Translations under genes and position numbers: made by a program
Shown: piece after piece, positions 1 to 9,986 of the stretch
Layout: each line of letters opens with the position of its first letter
Numbering within the stretch: the stretch's first letter is position 1
Origin: Candidatus Babelota bacterium
GTDB taxonomy: Bacteria > Babelota > Babeliae > Babelales > JAUPTZ01
Assembly (NCBI GenBank): GCA_030917815.1
Contig: JAUPTZ010000009.1
Coordinates: forward strand, 1 to 64,000
DNA: 64,000 nt
Direction: 5' to 3'
The notes under the pieces: model-generated
Database searches by the model: none
The model's input: only the letters and a program-made list of their open reading frames with translations
What the model was told of the DNA's origin: nothing

Positions 1-393
1 TGCTTCGGCTTGTTCACGCTCAGCCCGCTCACGATCGGCTTGCTCACGAGTAGCTTGCGCTAGAGCAATAGCAACGCGATCCTTTTCTGCGTCCCTGTCA
101 GATAAAACTTTAAACAAAAGCACCAGTGTTATACATGCAGCGACGCTACCACTTGCCAGGTATCTATGAAATTCTGAGCGTGCTTTTTTCAACATTTCTC
201 CTCGTTCAGAAGAAGCAATTTTTTTAAATCTTCGTGCCGCGCTGCTCATCTTTTGATAGGATTGATAACCTTTGTATCCCAGCCCAGCAGTAACAAGAAA
301 ACCAAGGCCTGTAGCAGCAGACACTCCCGCATGCACTGGCGATAACAAATTAGTAATGGCGATTGTCAATAGGAATGCATGATATTTATTCAT
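1..393 (-). CDS. Exported/membrane protein, N-terminal part (truncated by window edge)
   Basis: Open frame on minus strand from ATG at 393: MNKYHAFLLTIAITNLLSPVHAGVSAATGLGFLVTAGLGYKGYQSYQKMSSAARRFKKI...FHRYLASGSVAACITLVLLFKVLSDRDAEKDRVAIALAQATREQADRERAEREQAEA; signal peptide, second hydrophobic segment, then charged coiled coil. Confidence 0.7.
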   Translation of the reverse strand, partial: MNKYHAFLLTIAITNLLSPVHAGVSAATGLGFLVTAGLGYKGYQSYQKMSSAARRFKKIASSERGEMLKKARSEFHRYLASGSVAACITLVLLFKVLSDRDAEKDRVAIALAQATREQADRERAEREQAEA

Positions 394-418
394 GATACTC
401 TTTCAGCAAAAAACAGGC

Positions 419-3400
419 TTATAGCTTTTTAGGCACAAGCGGCGGAGAATTGTGAATACGCGTTCCCAGGTTGTGACAGGCATTCACTGCATTCAACATA
501 CTGGCATAAGCTTTCTTGGCTTCCACAAATGGCTCATGATAAAACGTATCACTGCGAAATTTACCCAAGGTAGTCAGGAATGCCATTGATATCTTCACAA
601 TCGACAGAATCCTCGAATCTTGCGGTTTTTCGTCGCCTCCAGACACAACTTCACGGTCGACATTCCAACGATCTTCCACCTTGGTATATAACTGCTTAAA
701 AGCCGATGTAAAAACCTGATCGAGAAAAACATGATCTTTATGCATCTGCTGCCATGCAGCACGAGCATCACCAGAGAAGAAAGCAATGTTGTCATCCGCA
801 AAGTCGGCCGAACTCAATACGGCAAGCACCTGCTTATCTTCTTCACTCAATACAAGCATTCTTGTATTACAAAACAATTCGTATACGGTGCACACTATCG
901 CAGGATTGGCATAGATACTACAGTATTCTGCTTCGCTCAGCACTCTTTCATGTAGACCAACGAGCAAGCAATACTTGCTCAAAGCCTCAAATCTTTTCTG
1001 AGTAAAAATGAAAAGTGCAATGAGCGCGCGAGCACACGTAGCCCGTAAGGCAACCTTTGCCTCATTTTCTGCAATCCTTTCCGCTTCTATTCTCCTTGAC
1101 GACTCTTCTTGAGAACGTCTCATCTCACCATCAAGACAATAGCGGTCAACAAGAGTAGGAGATGCGGCGACCCACGATATAGGGTTCCATGAAGACAAGA
1201 GAATATTTAGGGCATCAGGCTCTAATAAAAGCGGTAGGTGCAGATGATTTTGCGGTTTTTCTGCTTCACTTAATCTATATGACTGCATCATAATTTCTTT
1301 TACACCAGCATATGATGATAGATGATCTCTTAATGCGCTTCTAGATACTCCAGTATGGCTGCCATGACGCTCCAAAAAAGCTTTTTCAGCTAGTTGAAAC
1401 GGCTTTTCCCATTCAAGACCAAAGAGGTACCCATCTTTTTTCATTACGGTCCTCAATCGCTCATGCAGAAATGCGATAAACACCTCGGCCATTTCTTCAT
1501 CTTTCATACTATACCAGCTAACCGCACCGCTGGTAGGAAAAGACGTCAATAGTGATGGCCCTGTTCGAAGCCTTTCTTGTAAAAAAGAAGCCAAATTCTC
1601 ACTGCCGCTTATATACAGTAATACCAACGATTTTAGCGTTGATATCACAAAAAAATCAGGAACTTTTTCCAAAGATCCACAACCAACTATATTAAGAACA
1701 CGTAAGCCACGAGTATTGAGTAAGAAGGTCTTGGGCAATTCCTCAAGATCATTGTTGTAAGCAAGAGAAAGGTATTTAAGCTCAGGTAATGCATCCACGC
1801 CAGAGTCTTCGGCAATGTGTGTTAGCGCATTACCAGACAGGTCAAGCCAAACAAGAGAAGCAGTATGTGAAAAGAAACCTCTAGGAATAGCCGATATACT
1901 ATTGTTCGACAAAATGAGAACCTTTAATGCGCGGTTATTCTCAAGTAGCCTACTCGGCAACCAAGTAAGAAAGCAGGCATTAAGGCATAAAAACTCAAGA
2001 TTTGGAAGTTTGCTTAAAAACAATTTGATGTCAGATTCGATTATGCACTTATGCGCGATAATCATATGTACATCATCGAATCTCATATCGCTTGCTTCTA
2101 TGATTTTCTCTTTGATATAGCTCTGATTGCATTTTTCCATGTACAAAATATTTTTTGCAGTTTCGCTATCCGTTAGCGGAATGACTCTGTGTGCACCGAA
2201 AGGTCTCTCTACTGGAGGCCCTTCTTTAAATTCATCGGCCAATGTGAACGATTCCCGCTGTGCCTCTGCAATTTCAGCTTCACCAGATTCGGCAATCGGA
2301 TCAAGCCTTTGCGCTGCCGCTTCAACCATCGGGACGTCCCGATGAGATCGAACGCTTGGCGCTTCTGACCGACGAGATCGCGATGATCTTCTAGAGTCTA
2401 CTGAGCCAACGTCGCTCATCCCACTTACTACCGAATCTATCTCGCTCGCTTCAGAAGAAGCATTTGAACCTCGTCGTGATTTTGATGATGGCGCTCCCAG
2501 TTCGACAAAAGCCTCATTGGGCTCGCGACCTTCAACATCGTTATATTGTGCCGCTGCACTCGCCATCCATCCTCTTACGAGGGCAATGCGACGTGTCCAG
2601 CCAAGATGTTCACGAACTTGCTCAGGTGTCATTGTTTCAGCCGCAAGCAGTGCCATGTATGCTGCAGTCTCGCCAATCCCACCCCTAAACAAATCGGGTC
2701 GGGCTGCTACATGTCTTAAGAATTCTTCAATGTGCACTCTGGCCGATGAATGATTCACCGCGGCACGCAGCATCGCCTCTCGCTCTGCAGGTTCGGCATC
2801 ACCGGCCGCCATAACTATACTCAGCACATCCACCGGAATACCGGCAGGTAGCTCACCTATGCCGTCAACCGGCCTTCTTGCAAGATAACGAGCATATTGA
2901 ATGCCAGGAATGTAGGCTTGCATTGGTCGAGGGCGCCGACCACTGCCATCGAGAGGTGACTCAATACTCACAACGCCACGTTCGGCCGAATGCCGCGCAT
3001 TCAACGCCGTTCTTATACTATCAGCAACTTGTGCGTAAAAAGCCTCTGGATCTTCGGCAGGAAAGATAGGTGGGGTGACTATATACTCCACTCTTGAGTT
3101 AAAATAAGAACTGCCATACGGGCTGATAATGTAACGTGCAGCCCGCAACGCTTCAAGTACTGCCTCCGTATCGGCCTCGGTGCACATGTGTACCGGATAC
3201 CTTCCGGGGCACTGGGGGTTGCTCTCAACTGGCACAACAGCTTTAATATGAAACGCAACTAAACGCTGTCCAAAGTCGGACGCCACCGCCTCAGACTCTT
3301 TGCTCTCGCCAACGCCACGCGATGTTGCAGTCGTTGAGGCAGAAAGCGATAAATGCAAAAGAAAAACAAAAGAAAGAGACCAGGCTAATCGTCGTATATT

Positions 3401-3436
3401 TGCTGTTACTGCGGGGGACACTACCATAACAAGCAC
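419..3436 (-). CDS. Exported leucine-rich-repeat protein with Ser/Arg-rich linker
   Basis: 1005 aa; hydrophobic N-terminus; LRR consensus (LKVLILSNNSISAIPRGFFSHTASLVWLDLSGNALTHI...LKYLSLAYNNDLEELP); SSKSRRGSNASSEASE...RRSSRSRRSEAPSVRS linker. Confidence 0.85.
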   Translation of the reverse strand: MLVMVVSPAVTANIRRLAWSLSFVFLLHLSLSASTTATSRGVGESKESEAVASDFGQRLVAFHIKAVVPVESNPQCPGRYPVHMCTEADTEAVLEALRAARYIISPYGSSYFNSRVEYIVTPPIFPAEDPEAFYAQVADSIRTALNARHSAERGVVSIESPLDGSGRRPRPMQAYIPGIQYARYLARRPVDGIGELPAGIPVDVLSIVMAAGDAEPAEREAMLRAAVNHSSARVHIEEFLRHVAARPDLFRGGIGETAAYMALLAAETMTPEQVREHLGWTRRIALVRGWMASAAAQYNDVEGREPNEAFVELGAPSSKSRRGSNASSEASEIDSVVSGMSDVGSVDSRRSSRSRRSEAPSVRSHRDVPMVEAAAQRLDPIAESGEAEIAEAQRESFTLADEFKEGPPVERPFGAHRVIPLTDSETAKNILYMEKCNQSYIKEKIIEASDMRFDDVHMIIAHKCIIESDIKLFLSKLPNLEFLCLNACFLTWLPSRLLENNRALKVLILSNNSISAIPRGFFSHTASLVWLDLSGNALTHIAEDSGVDALPELKYLSLAYNNDLEELPKTFLLNTRGLRVLNIVGCGSLEKVPDFFVISTLKSLVLLYISGSENLASFLQERLRTGPSLLTSFPTSGAVSWYSMKDEEMAEVFIAFLHERLRTVMKKDGYLFGLEWEKPFQLAEKAFLERHGSHTGVSRSALRDHLSSYAGVKEIMMQSYRLSEAEKPQNHLHLPLLLEPDALNILLSSWNPISWVAASPTLVDRYCLDGEMRRSQEESSRRIEAERIAENEAKVALRATCARALIALFIFTQKRFEALSKYCLLVGLHERVLSEAEYCSIYANPAIVCTVYELFCNTRMLVLSEEDKQVLAVLSSADFADDNIAFFSGDARAAWQQMHKDHVFLDQVFTSAFKQLYTKVEDRWNVDREVVSGGDEKPQDSRILSIVKISMAFLTTLGKFRSDTFYHEPFVEAKKAYASMLNAVNACHNLGTRIHNSPPLVPKKL

Positions 3437-3698
3437 CTTTCAAACGTGCATACATGCCAAAAAAAACAGGTGTTTTTATATAAAACACTGCGGCCACCGT
3501 AACGTAAAAAAAAGGTTTGTACAATAGAAAAACAGCAACAAAAAACTGAGCTGTTTCATAATAATTCAGCCATTTTCCATCTCGCCAGCCGGATTTGAAC
3601 TCTAGCAGCAACAATTCATAAACGTGGATTGACCAATATGGCGAAAAATGGGAGACTGCGCCCCGTTAGTATCAAAGAACGTAAGAGGTTGATCCAGC

Positions 3699-5900
3699 AT
3701 GTTCCATAAAGTTTTTCGTGGTGTTGCTATTGCAACACTACTCTTTTTTTCGCACTCTCTCGTCGCAAAAAAAGTCACTAAAAAGGCGCCCAAAAAAATT
3801 ACTCAAGCGGCGCCAATTGTCATTGACAACCGCTACCAAGACATAGAAAAATACTGCACCAGCATGCTCGCTAAAAAAGAGCTGGAAAAACTTCAGGCTA
3901 CGAAGGAAAAACCGGGAACGATCGCCTCTTTTCTGAATTCAGTAACCGGTATATTCCATAAAAACCCCTACAGCTTACCGGCGCTTGATCGCTCAGACCT
4001 TGTATTTACCTCGCTGGGAAAATTGAAAACCTTTAATCGTGATGCCGATCCTATAGAGCGTACTACCGTTATTAATCCAGACGTGTGGATCAATTTAGAA
4101 CTCTTTACCAATCAAAGTAAAATCGCAGAAAAAACCGTCATCGGCGCTATAAAACGCACAAGAACTACGGTTGGTGAGCTCACCCTAACGCGCATGATTC
4201 TTGATCCATTAACCAATATTGAAAAAATAATGGCACGCCAAGAGTTCATCCGAACACTGGTGGAAAACGATGATTTATACGAACAATTAACGAACATTGT
4301 CGACCAGGTTGCACAAGAAGAAAACAGCCTCGTATCTCTTCTTTTAGCAAGTGACTCATTTAGACAAGATGCCATACTTAATAGCTATGATACGATCGGC
4401 GCCCTAAAATCTCCGACCGCGATTGCCACATCGCTCAATACGGCAAACTTACTAAAGAATTTTCTCCCCGCTATAGCTTTAACCTTTTATTCAGGCCTGT
4501 TCGATGGGCTTGGAATATGGCTAGCAAAAGACTTTGACGGTGCCGTAATTAGCAGCACAGTAAAAACACAAAAGGCCGCAGCAGAAGCTAATAGGCAGCC
4601 TTTTGATCCGATTGCAGCGCGGGCACAGGCAGCAGCGCAACTCCAAGCAGTCAAGGACCGTGATCCGCAAGGATTTCAAGTGTTGAGGCGGGCCATCGTC
4701 GTCACTTTAGGTGTCATCGGAGGAACCTTGACCACTTTCTTGTTCAAGAAGCTTGGTGCTATCAAAAAAGATGCACAAACCGCTGTGTACATTCAGCGAC
4801 GACTCTCTTCAGTCAGCGTACTCTTAGAAGCATTGCGTCGCATCACGAAATTGCACAGCGCTTTAGCGGTTGGTGAATTAGCGGCTCACGCTGAAAAATA
4901 TCACCATGATTACGAACCAAAACTCAAAGAACTTCGCAACCGGTTAGATAAAAGTAAATTTGTGCCCCGCAAAGATGGCGCAATTCCAGGAACAATGCAA
5001 TATATCTTCTCAAATCAGGGTGATATTGCTAACGGGCTTCTAGAGGCTAAAAAGACACTCCCTATCATGATTGACGGCCTCACGCTTATCGGTCACATTG
5101 ATGCCTATCTTTCAATGGCACGCCTTATTCGTGAACGTAAGCATTCTCGCGCGCCATACTGCTTTGCAGAGTTCATGGGAGGTGAAGAAACGCCGGTCAT
5201 TTACGCTGAAAACTTCTTTCATCCATCGGTTCCGCTTGATCGCGCGGTAACCAACTCGGTTACCATTGGTGATAATGGCAGCCCGCGCAGTGTCGTCATC
5301 AGCGGCGTAAACGCCGGCGGCAAATCAACCTTGATGAAATCGATTACCCTCTGCTGTATCATGGGGCAAGTATTTGGTGTAGTACCGGCAGGGCGATTTA
5401 TCTTCACCCCGTTCCATTCCATCAATACCTACTTAAACATTACCGACGACGTCAGCAAACAGCAATCACTCTTCCGTGCCGAACTTGCACGAGCACAATC
5501 GCTCCTTACCTTAGTAAAGGAACTCCCGGCCCATCAATTCAGCCTTACTATTCTTGATGAGATTTGCACCGGTACCGAGCGTATAGAAGGGGAAGCATTA
5601 GCCTATGCCGTAGCGAAAAAACTCGGTATGTATGCGAACAGTATGACGATACTTGCTTCACATTTCCCCGGCCTTTCTCAATTAGCACGAGACGCCAGTG
5701 ATCTCTATAAAAACATGAAAGTTATTGTAGAAAAAGATGAGTATGGCGACTTTGTCTATCCCTACGGCTTGTACGAAGGCGCAACAACACAACAAATTGC
5801 ACCTGATCTTTTAGAGAAAACAGGACTGCCACGCATCATGACCGAAAAAATGCGCGACGTTCTTAATAACCCAAATAATTATCTCAATACGAAGGACTAA
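3699..5900 (+). CDS. MutS-like ATPase, alpha type (paralog A), N-terminal signal peptide and internal hydrophobic segments
   Basis: MutS core/lever-like NPDVWINLELFTNQ...TVGELTLTRMILDPLTNIEKIMARQEFI; Walker A SGVNAGGKST; SLFRAEL; Walker B LTILDEICTGT; ILASHF switch His; N-term MFHKVFRGVAIATLLFFSHSLVA. Confidence 0.88.
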   Translation: MFHKVFRGVAIATLLFFSHSLVAKKVTKKAPKKITQAAPIVIDNRYQDIEKYCTSMLAKKELEKLQATKEKPGTIASFLNSVTGIFHKNPYSLPALDRSDLVFTSLGKLKTFNRDADPIERTTVINPDVWINLELFTNQSKIAEKTVIGAIKRTRTTVGELTLTRMILDPLTNIEKIMARQEFIRTLVENDDLYEQLTNIVDQVAQEENSLVSLLLASDSFRQDAILNSYDTIGALKSPTAIATSLNTANLLKNFLPAIALTFYSGLFDGLGIWLAKDFDGAVISSTVKTQKAAAEANRQPFDPIAARAQAAAQLQAVKDRDPQGFQVLRRAIVVTLGVIGGTLTTFLFKKLGAIKKDAQTAVYIQRRLSSVSVLLEALRRITKLHSALAVGELAAHAEKYHHDYEPKLKELRNRLDKSKFVPRKDGAIPGTMQYIFSNQGDIANGLLEAKKTLPIMIDGLTLIGHIDAYLSMARLIRERKHSRAPYCFAEFMGGEETPVIYAENFFHPSVPLDRAVTNSVTIGDNGSPRSVVISGVNAGGKSTLMKSITLCCIMGQVFGVVPAGRFIFTPFHSINTYLNITDDVSKQQSLFRAELARAQSLLTLVKELPAHQFSLTILDEICTGTERIEGEALAYAVAKKLGMYANSMTILASHFPGLSQLARDASDLYKNMKVIVEKDEYGDFVYPYGLYEGATTQQIAPDLLEKTGLPRIMTEKMRDVLNNPNNYLNTKD

Positions 5901-5902
5901 TT

Positions 5903-7942
5903 ATGAAGCATATCGTGTTTAAAACTCTCTGTGGTGCGCTCTTAGTCTCCGTATGTGTGAACGCCTCTGCTCCCTACAACCTTCTTCGCGACGAAATACT
6001 CAATAATTTCCCGGCGGTCAGAGCCAATAACGATGTAAAGAAAGAAAAAAAAGGGGTATCTTTCCCTGCGGCAGCCCTTACTCCTTACGAGAAGCATCAG
6101 GCACTTTTTCGAATTCTGGGAGCCGGTGTCGCACCGTCAGATGCCATTATCGATGCTAAAACGATAAGCGACCTCAATCTCTTTTTTTACAATGTAGAAC
6201 GGCCCGATTACACGATCCTAGAAACAACATATCGCGGGTCATCTCTCAACGGTAAGATTGCCCAAGGAAAACTCATAGTTTCGCCAACCGACGATATTGA
6301 ATCGCTCCTCATGCGGCAGAAAGCGGTTAAATATTTGATGGAAAATACGGCGGTTGCCACAAAATTACGAACGTTGTTTGATCAGTTAACCGCGCTTGAA
6401 ACGAAGATTTATAGCCTGTGGAATGACAACGACGTACTGTATAGCCCTTTTGTACAAGATACCTTTTACAAAGGAAAATTTGAGCGCTATCAAGGTCAAT
6501 CAGGCGCCGCATTTCTAGAGTTTAATCGTCGCCTTAACGACGTGCGCCCATTGTACGACTATGCACAGCTTGAAGTCATTGGATTTATTGCATGGAACAT
6601 TGCTTTGCCAAAACTAGGCCAATACATAAGCGGGCAAAAAAAGCCACTTGAGTTTGATTTTACCCCAATGAGTGTCTATGCAGCGCGCGGACTAAAATCG
6701 CTTTCATCAGACCTTTCTTCCGGCAAGCTACAAATGACTCTACCTTTGGCCGCAATTCTGCTCTCTGCCGGTATTTTTGTGGGCAGCAAACTCATGAACC
6801 TTCCTACCTGGTGGCGCACCGTACAAACGCATAAATCATTTATTGCGTATGTACGCAAACGATTTGCAGCTCTTGCTGAATGGTATGCGATTGTTGAAGA
6901 TATTCATGCTACCATTCAAGGAGAGTATGAACTCTGCATGGCCATGGGCAATGCACACGTATTAGGACATTTCACCGATGGTAAAGATGCCGAATTGGCC
7001 TCGTTCTTTGAAACACTCTCAAGCAGCACCTTCACCTCAAGCTCTTACTATCTTGCGAATGCTGGCGCGGTACTGTATGCAATTCCACAGTTCCTCAAGA
7101 TTCGTCATAAATTAGGATCTATCTTTGAAGTAATAGGCTCTCTTGAAGCCTATTTAAGCATTGGTGCTTTCTTAGCTGAAAAGCAAAATTCACCGGCTCC
7201 GTGGTGCTTTGCAAGTTACGCACAATCAGCAACGCCGTACTTTAATTTTGTTGACTACTCACATCCGCTTATTCCAGCAGAGAAGTCGGTACTTAACACA
7301 TTGGAGCTCGGTAATAACAGCCAGCAAGGTATGATTGTCACCGGACCAAATGCATCGGGTAAATCGATGAATGTTCGGTCGATTGTTCTCTGCCTACTCC
7401 TCGGACAATCACTGGGTATTGCGCCGACCCGCAACGCGCTGTTCACTCCGATGTCAAAAATTCTTACCTACCTTAACCCGGTTGATAATATCGCCGAAGG
7501 TCGCTCACTGTTTCAGGCTGAAGAAGATCGCATCAACTACATCGTTCAAGCGGCAGCCACCTTGCCGGCCGATAAGTTTTCTTTTATCGCAGCGGACGAA
7601 TTACTCAGCAGTACCGCCCCTACTGAAGGTGAAGCGGCAGCCTTCGGTATCGGATACGGGCTTTCAAAGTATCCAAACTGCATGCCAATCATGGCAACCC
7701 ACTTTGCAAAACTAACGGTATTACCAGAAGACACGAACGGCTTCTATATAAATTACCACGTATCGGTAGTCAGAATGGCCAATGGTGATATCAAGCACAC
7801 CTTCTTACTTGAACCGGGGCGCGCGCACCAAGTTATTGCTATAGATTTGGCACGCAAAGAAGGCTTTGACCCTGAGATTCTGGATTATGCCGATCAATTC
7901 CTACTCAATCAGGGCATTGAACGAGGTCGAACCTTAGTATAA
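5903..7942 (+). CDS. MutS-like ATPase, beta type (paralog B)
   Basis: TISDLNLFFYNVERPDYTIL...; Walker A TGPNASGKSM; Walker B FIAADELLSST; IMATHF; signal peptide; starts 2 nt after paralog A stop. Confidence 0.87.
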   Translation: MKHIVFKTLCGALLVSVCVNASAPYNLLRDEILNNFPAVRANNDVKKEKKGVSFPAAALTPYEKHQALFRILGAGVAPSDAIIDAKTISDLNLFFYNVERPDYTILETTYRGSSLNGKIAQGKLIVSPTDDIESLLMRQKAVKYLMENTAVATKLRTLFDQLTALETKIYSLWNDNDVLYSPFVQDTFYKGKFERYQGQSGAAFLEFNRRLNDVRPLYDYAQLEVIGFIAWNIALPKLGQYISGQKKPLEFDFTPMSVYAARGLKSLSSDLSSGKLQMTLPLAAILLSAGIFVGSKLMNLPTWWRTVQTHKSFIAYVRKRFAALAEWYAIVEDIHATIQGEYELCMAMGNAHVLGHFTDGKDAELASFFETLSSSTFTSSSYYLANAGAVLYAIPQFLKIRHKLGSIFEVIGSLEAYLSIGAFLAEKQNSPAPWCFASYAQSATPYFNFVDYSHPLIPAEKSVLNTLELGNNSQQGMIVTGPNASGKSMNVRSIVLCLLLGQSLGIAPTRNALFTPMSKILTYLNPVDNIAEGRSLFQAEEDRINYIVQAAATLPADKFSFIAADELLSSTAPTEGEAAAFGIGYGLSKYPNCMPIMATHFAKLTVLPEDTNGFYINYHVSVVRMANGDIKHTFLLEPGRAHQVIAIDLARKEGFDPEILDYADQFLLNQGIERGRTLV

Positions 7943-8024
7943 AACCACTCCCTTGATTTCTTAAGAAGACTCAATCTACCCTGTGTGCCATGGTATTTAC
8001 CGGTTTACCTAGGGCAGGCACACA

Positions 8025-9986
8025 ATGCGAATTCGCATACTTTTCCTCATGCCGGCTATCGTATTCAGCATAGTCGGCAGCGGATTTTCAACCAATCGCT
8101 ACCAAGATATTGAGGCACTTTATGTCGGCATGCTGGCAAAGCCCCAATCATTAAGCGGCAACGTTAGTGATCTGCCCGATGAAGACGCTAACACTAAGCT
8201 GCAACTTCCTACCTTAACGCGATCCGATCTCATCTTTGCTTCATTGGATAAGTTGAAAACGGTACTTGATCATCAAGACCCGATCCCCTGCACAAACGTT
8301 ATTACACCTGAGGTATGGAGCAACCTAGAATTATTCACTAATCAAAGTAGAATTCAGGAGAAAACCGTTGTCGGTGCTCTCAGCCGCACACAAACGGTAC
8401 TCGGAGAGCTCACGTTAACACGCCTCTTACTTGATCCAACAACCGATATTGCTTGTATACAATCACGGCAACACTTTCTCAAACAGCTCGTAACAAACGA
8501 TACGCTCTATTACGCGCTCAGCGACCTCATTACTCACGTAGCACAAGAAGAAACTAATTTAGTCGCAATGCTACGCGCAACCGACACCTTTAACCAAGAA
8601 TCAATTCTTAATTGGTATGACTCGTTCGGCAAGCTACGATCGCCTACCGCCATTAGTTGTGTGCTCAATACCATTCATCTCAGCACATTACTTATCATCC
8701 CAATCATGCTTGGAACCGGCCTCGCGGCAGGAGCGGTAACCGCCTACACGCTCAAAAACTATGAACAAAAGAAGCTTGGATTGTTAGTGCTATCCGGCTT
8801 TATCTCATTACTCTCTCTTTCGCGTACCAAAGAAGCATGCAGCATCATAAAAGAATTATCGAGCGTTACCGTCTACATTCAACGAAGATTGGCCGCGGTC
8901 AATGTACTCCTCACGCATTTATCAAAAATTGTAGCTCTCAGCGAAACCGCAACTTTTCCAGAGCTTTCTCGCTACACACATCGCTATAAAACAGAAGATG
9001 CACCAAAACTCAAAGCGCTCATGGCGCGGCTCTCATACAAAAAATTCACCCCCCCATCACATGGCGGCATCCCAAGCACACTCGGCAACATATTCAGCCA
9101 TCAAGGTTACGTGGCCAATGCACTTCTTGAAGCAAAAAAAGTCTTGCCCCTCATGCTTGATGGGCTCACCATTATCGGGTACGTTGACGCATACCTATCG
9201 CTCGCCACATTGCTACGCGAACGCGCCAACACAACGGCTCCGTACTGCTTTGTGGAGTTTCTAGAGCATACAGGCACACCTATGATCATTGCCGAACATT
9301 TTTATCATCCGGCCATCTCCTTCGACAAAGTCGTAACCAATTCGGTCATCATCGGCGCTCCTAACTATCCAAATAATATAATCATTAGCGGCGTTAATGC
9401 GGGAGGAAAATCAACTATCATGAAAGCGCTAGCGCTATGCTGCATCATGGGTCAAACCGTTGGCATTGCACCGGCACAACGCTATGCATTCACCCCATTT
9501 CACACCATTAATACTTATCTCAACATAACCGATGATGTCAGTAAGCAGGAATCACTTTTTCGCGCCGAACTCGCCCGCGCTCATACATTACTGACCACCA
9601 TTGCTGGCATGCCCTCATCACAGCTCAGCTTTACCATTCTTGATGAAATCTGTACCGGCACTGAGGCAATTGAAGGTGAAGCGTTAGCCTGGGCTGTCGC
9701 AGACAGATTAAGTCACTACCCCAATAGCATCACGCTCTTATCAACCCATTTTTCCGGCCTCATTGACCTTGAAGCAGAAACTGGAGGGCTTTATAAAAAC
9801 ATGAAAGTTGTAGTGAATAAAGATCAAAGTGGTGCGTTTGTATACCCCTATCGCCTACAAGATGGCCCAACCACGCAACAAATCGCGCCTGACTTATTAG
9901 AGCAAATAGGCCTACCACTTGTCATGACCGAGAAAATGCGAGATGTACTCAAGAACCCATCGCTCTATGCGAATGAGGAGGATTAA
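8025..9986 (+). CDS. MutS-like ATPase, alpha type (paralog C)
   Basis: Clear homolog of paralog A (TPEVWSNLELFTNQSRIQEKTVVGAL; SGVNAGGKST; FTILDEICTGTEAIEGEALA); signal peptide. Confidence 0.88.
   Translation: MRIRILFLMPAIVFSIVGSGFSTNRYQDIEALYVGMLAKPQSLSGNVSDLPDEDANTKLQLPTLTRSDLIFASLDKLKTVLDHQDPIPCTNVITPEVWSNLELFTNQSRIQEKTVVGALSRTQTVLGELTLTRLLLDPTTDIACIQSRQHFLKQLVTNDTLYYALSDLITHVAQEETNLVAMLRATDTFNQESILNWYDSFGKLRSPTAISCVLNTIHLSTLLIIPIMLGTGLAAGAVTAYTLKNYEQKKLGLLVLSGFISLLSLSRTKEACSIIKELSSVTVYIQRRLAAVNVLLTHLSKIVALSETATFPELSRYTHRYKTEDAPKLKALMARLSYKKFTPPSHGGIPSTLGNIFSHQGYVANALLEAKKVLPLMLDGLTIIGYVDAYLSLATLLRERANTTAPYCFVEFLEHTGTPMIIAEHFYHPAISFDKVVTNSVIIGAPNYPNNIIISGVNAGGKSTIMKALALCCIMGQTVGIAPAQRYAFTPFHTINTYLNITDDVSKQESLFRAELARAHTLLTTIAGMPSSQLSFTILDEICTGTEAIEGEALAWAVADRLSHYPNSITLLSTHFSGLIDLEAETGGLYKNMKVVVNKDQSGAFVYPYRLQDGPTTQQIAPDLLEQIGLPLVMTEKMRDVLKNPSLYANEED

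Noticed and set aside
3570-3600. tRNA T-arm-like sequence (minus strand GTTCAAATCCGGCTGGCGAGATGG)
   Set aside because: T-stem does not pair (TAGAG versus CCGGC) and no matching acceptor or anticodon arm follows; at best a degenerate remnant
3291-3614. 107-aa minus-strand ORF
   Set aside because: Overlaps the start of the LRR gene out of frame; no homology or SD; likely spurious
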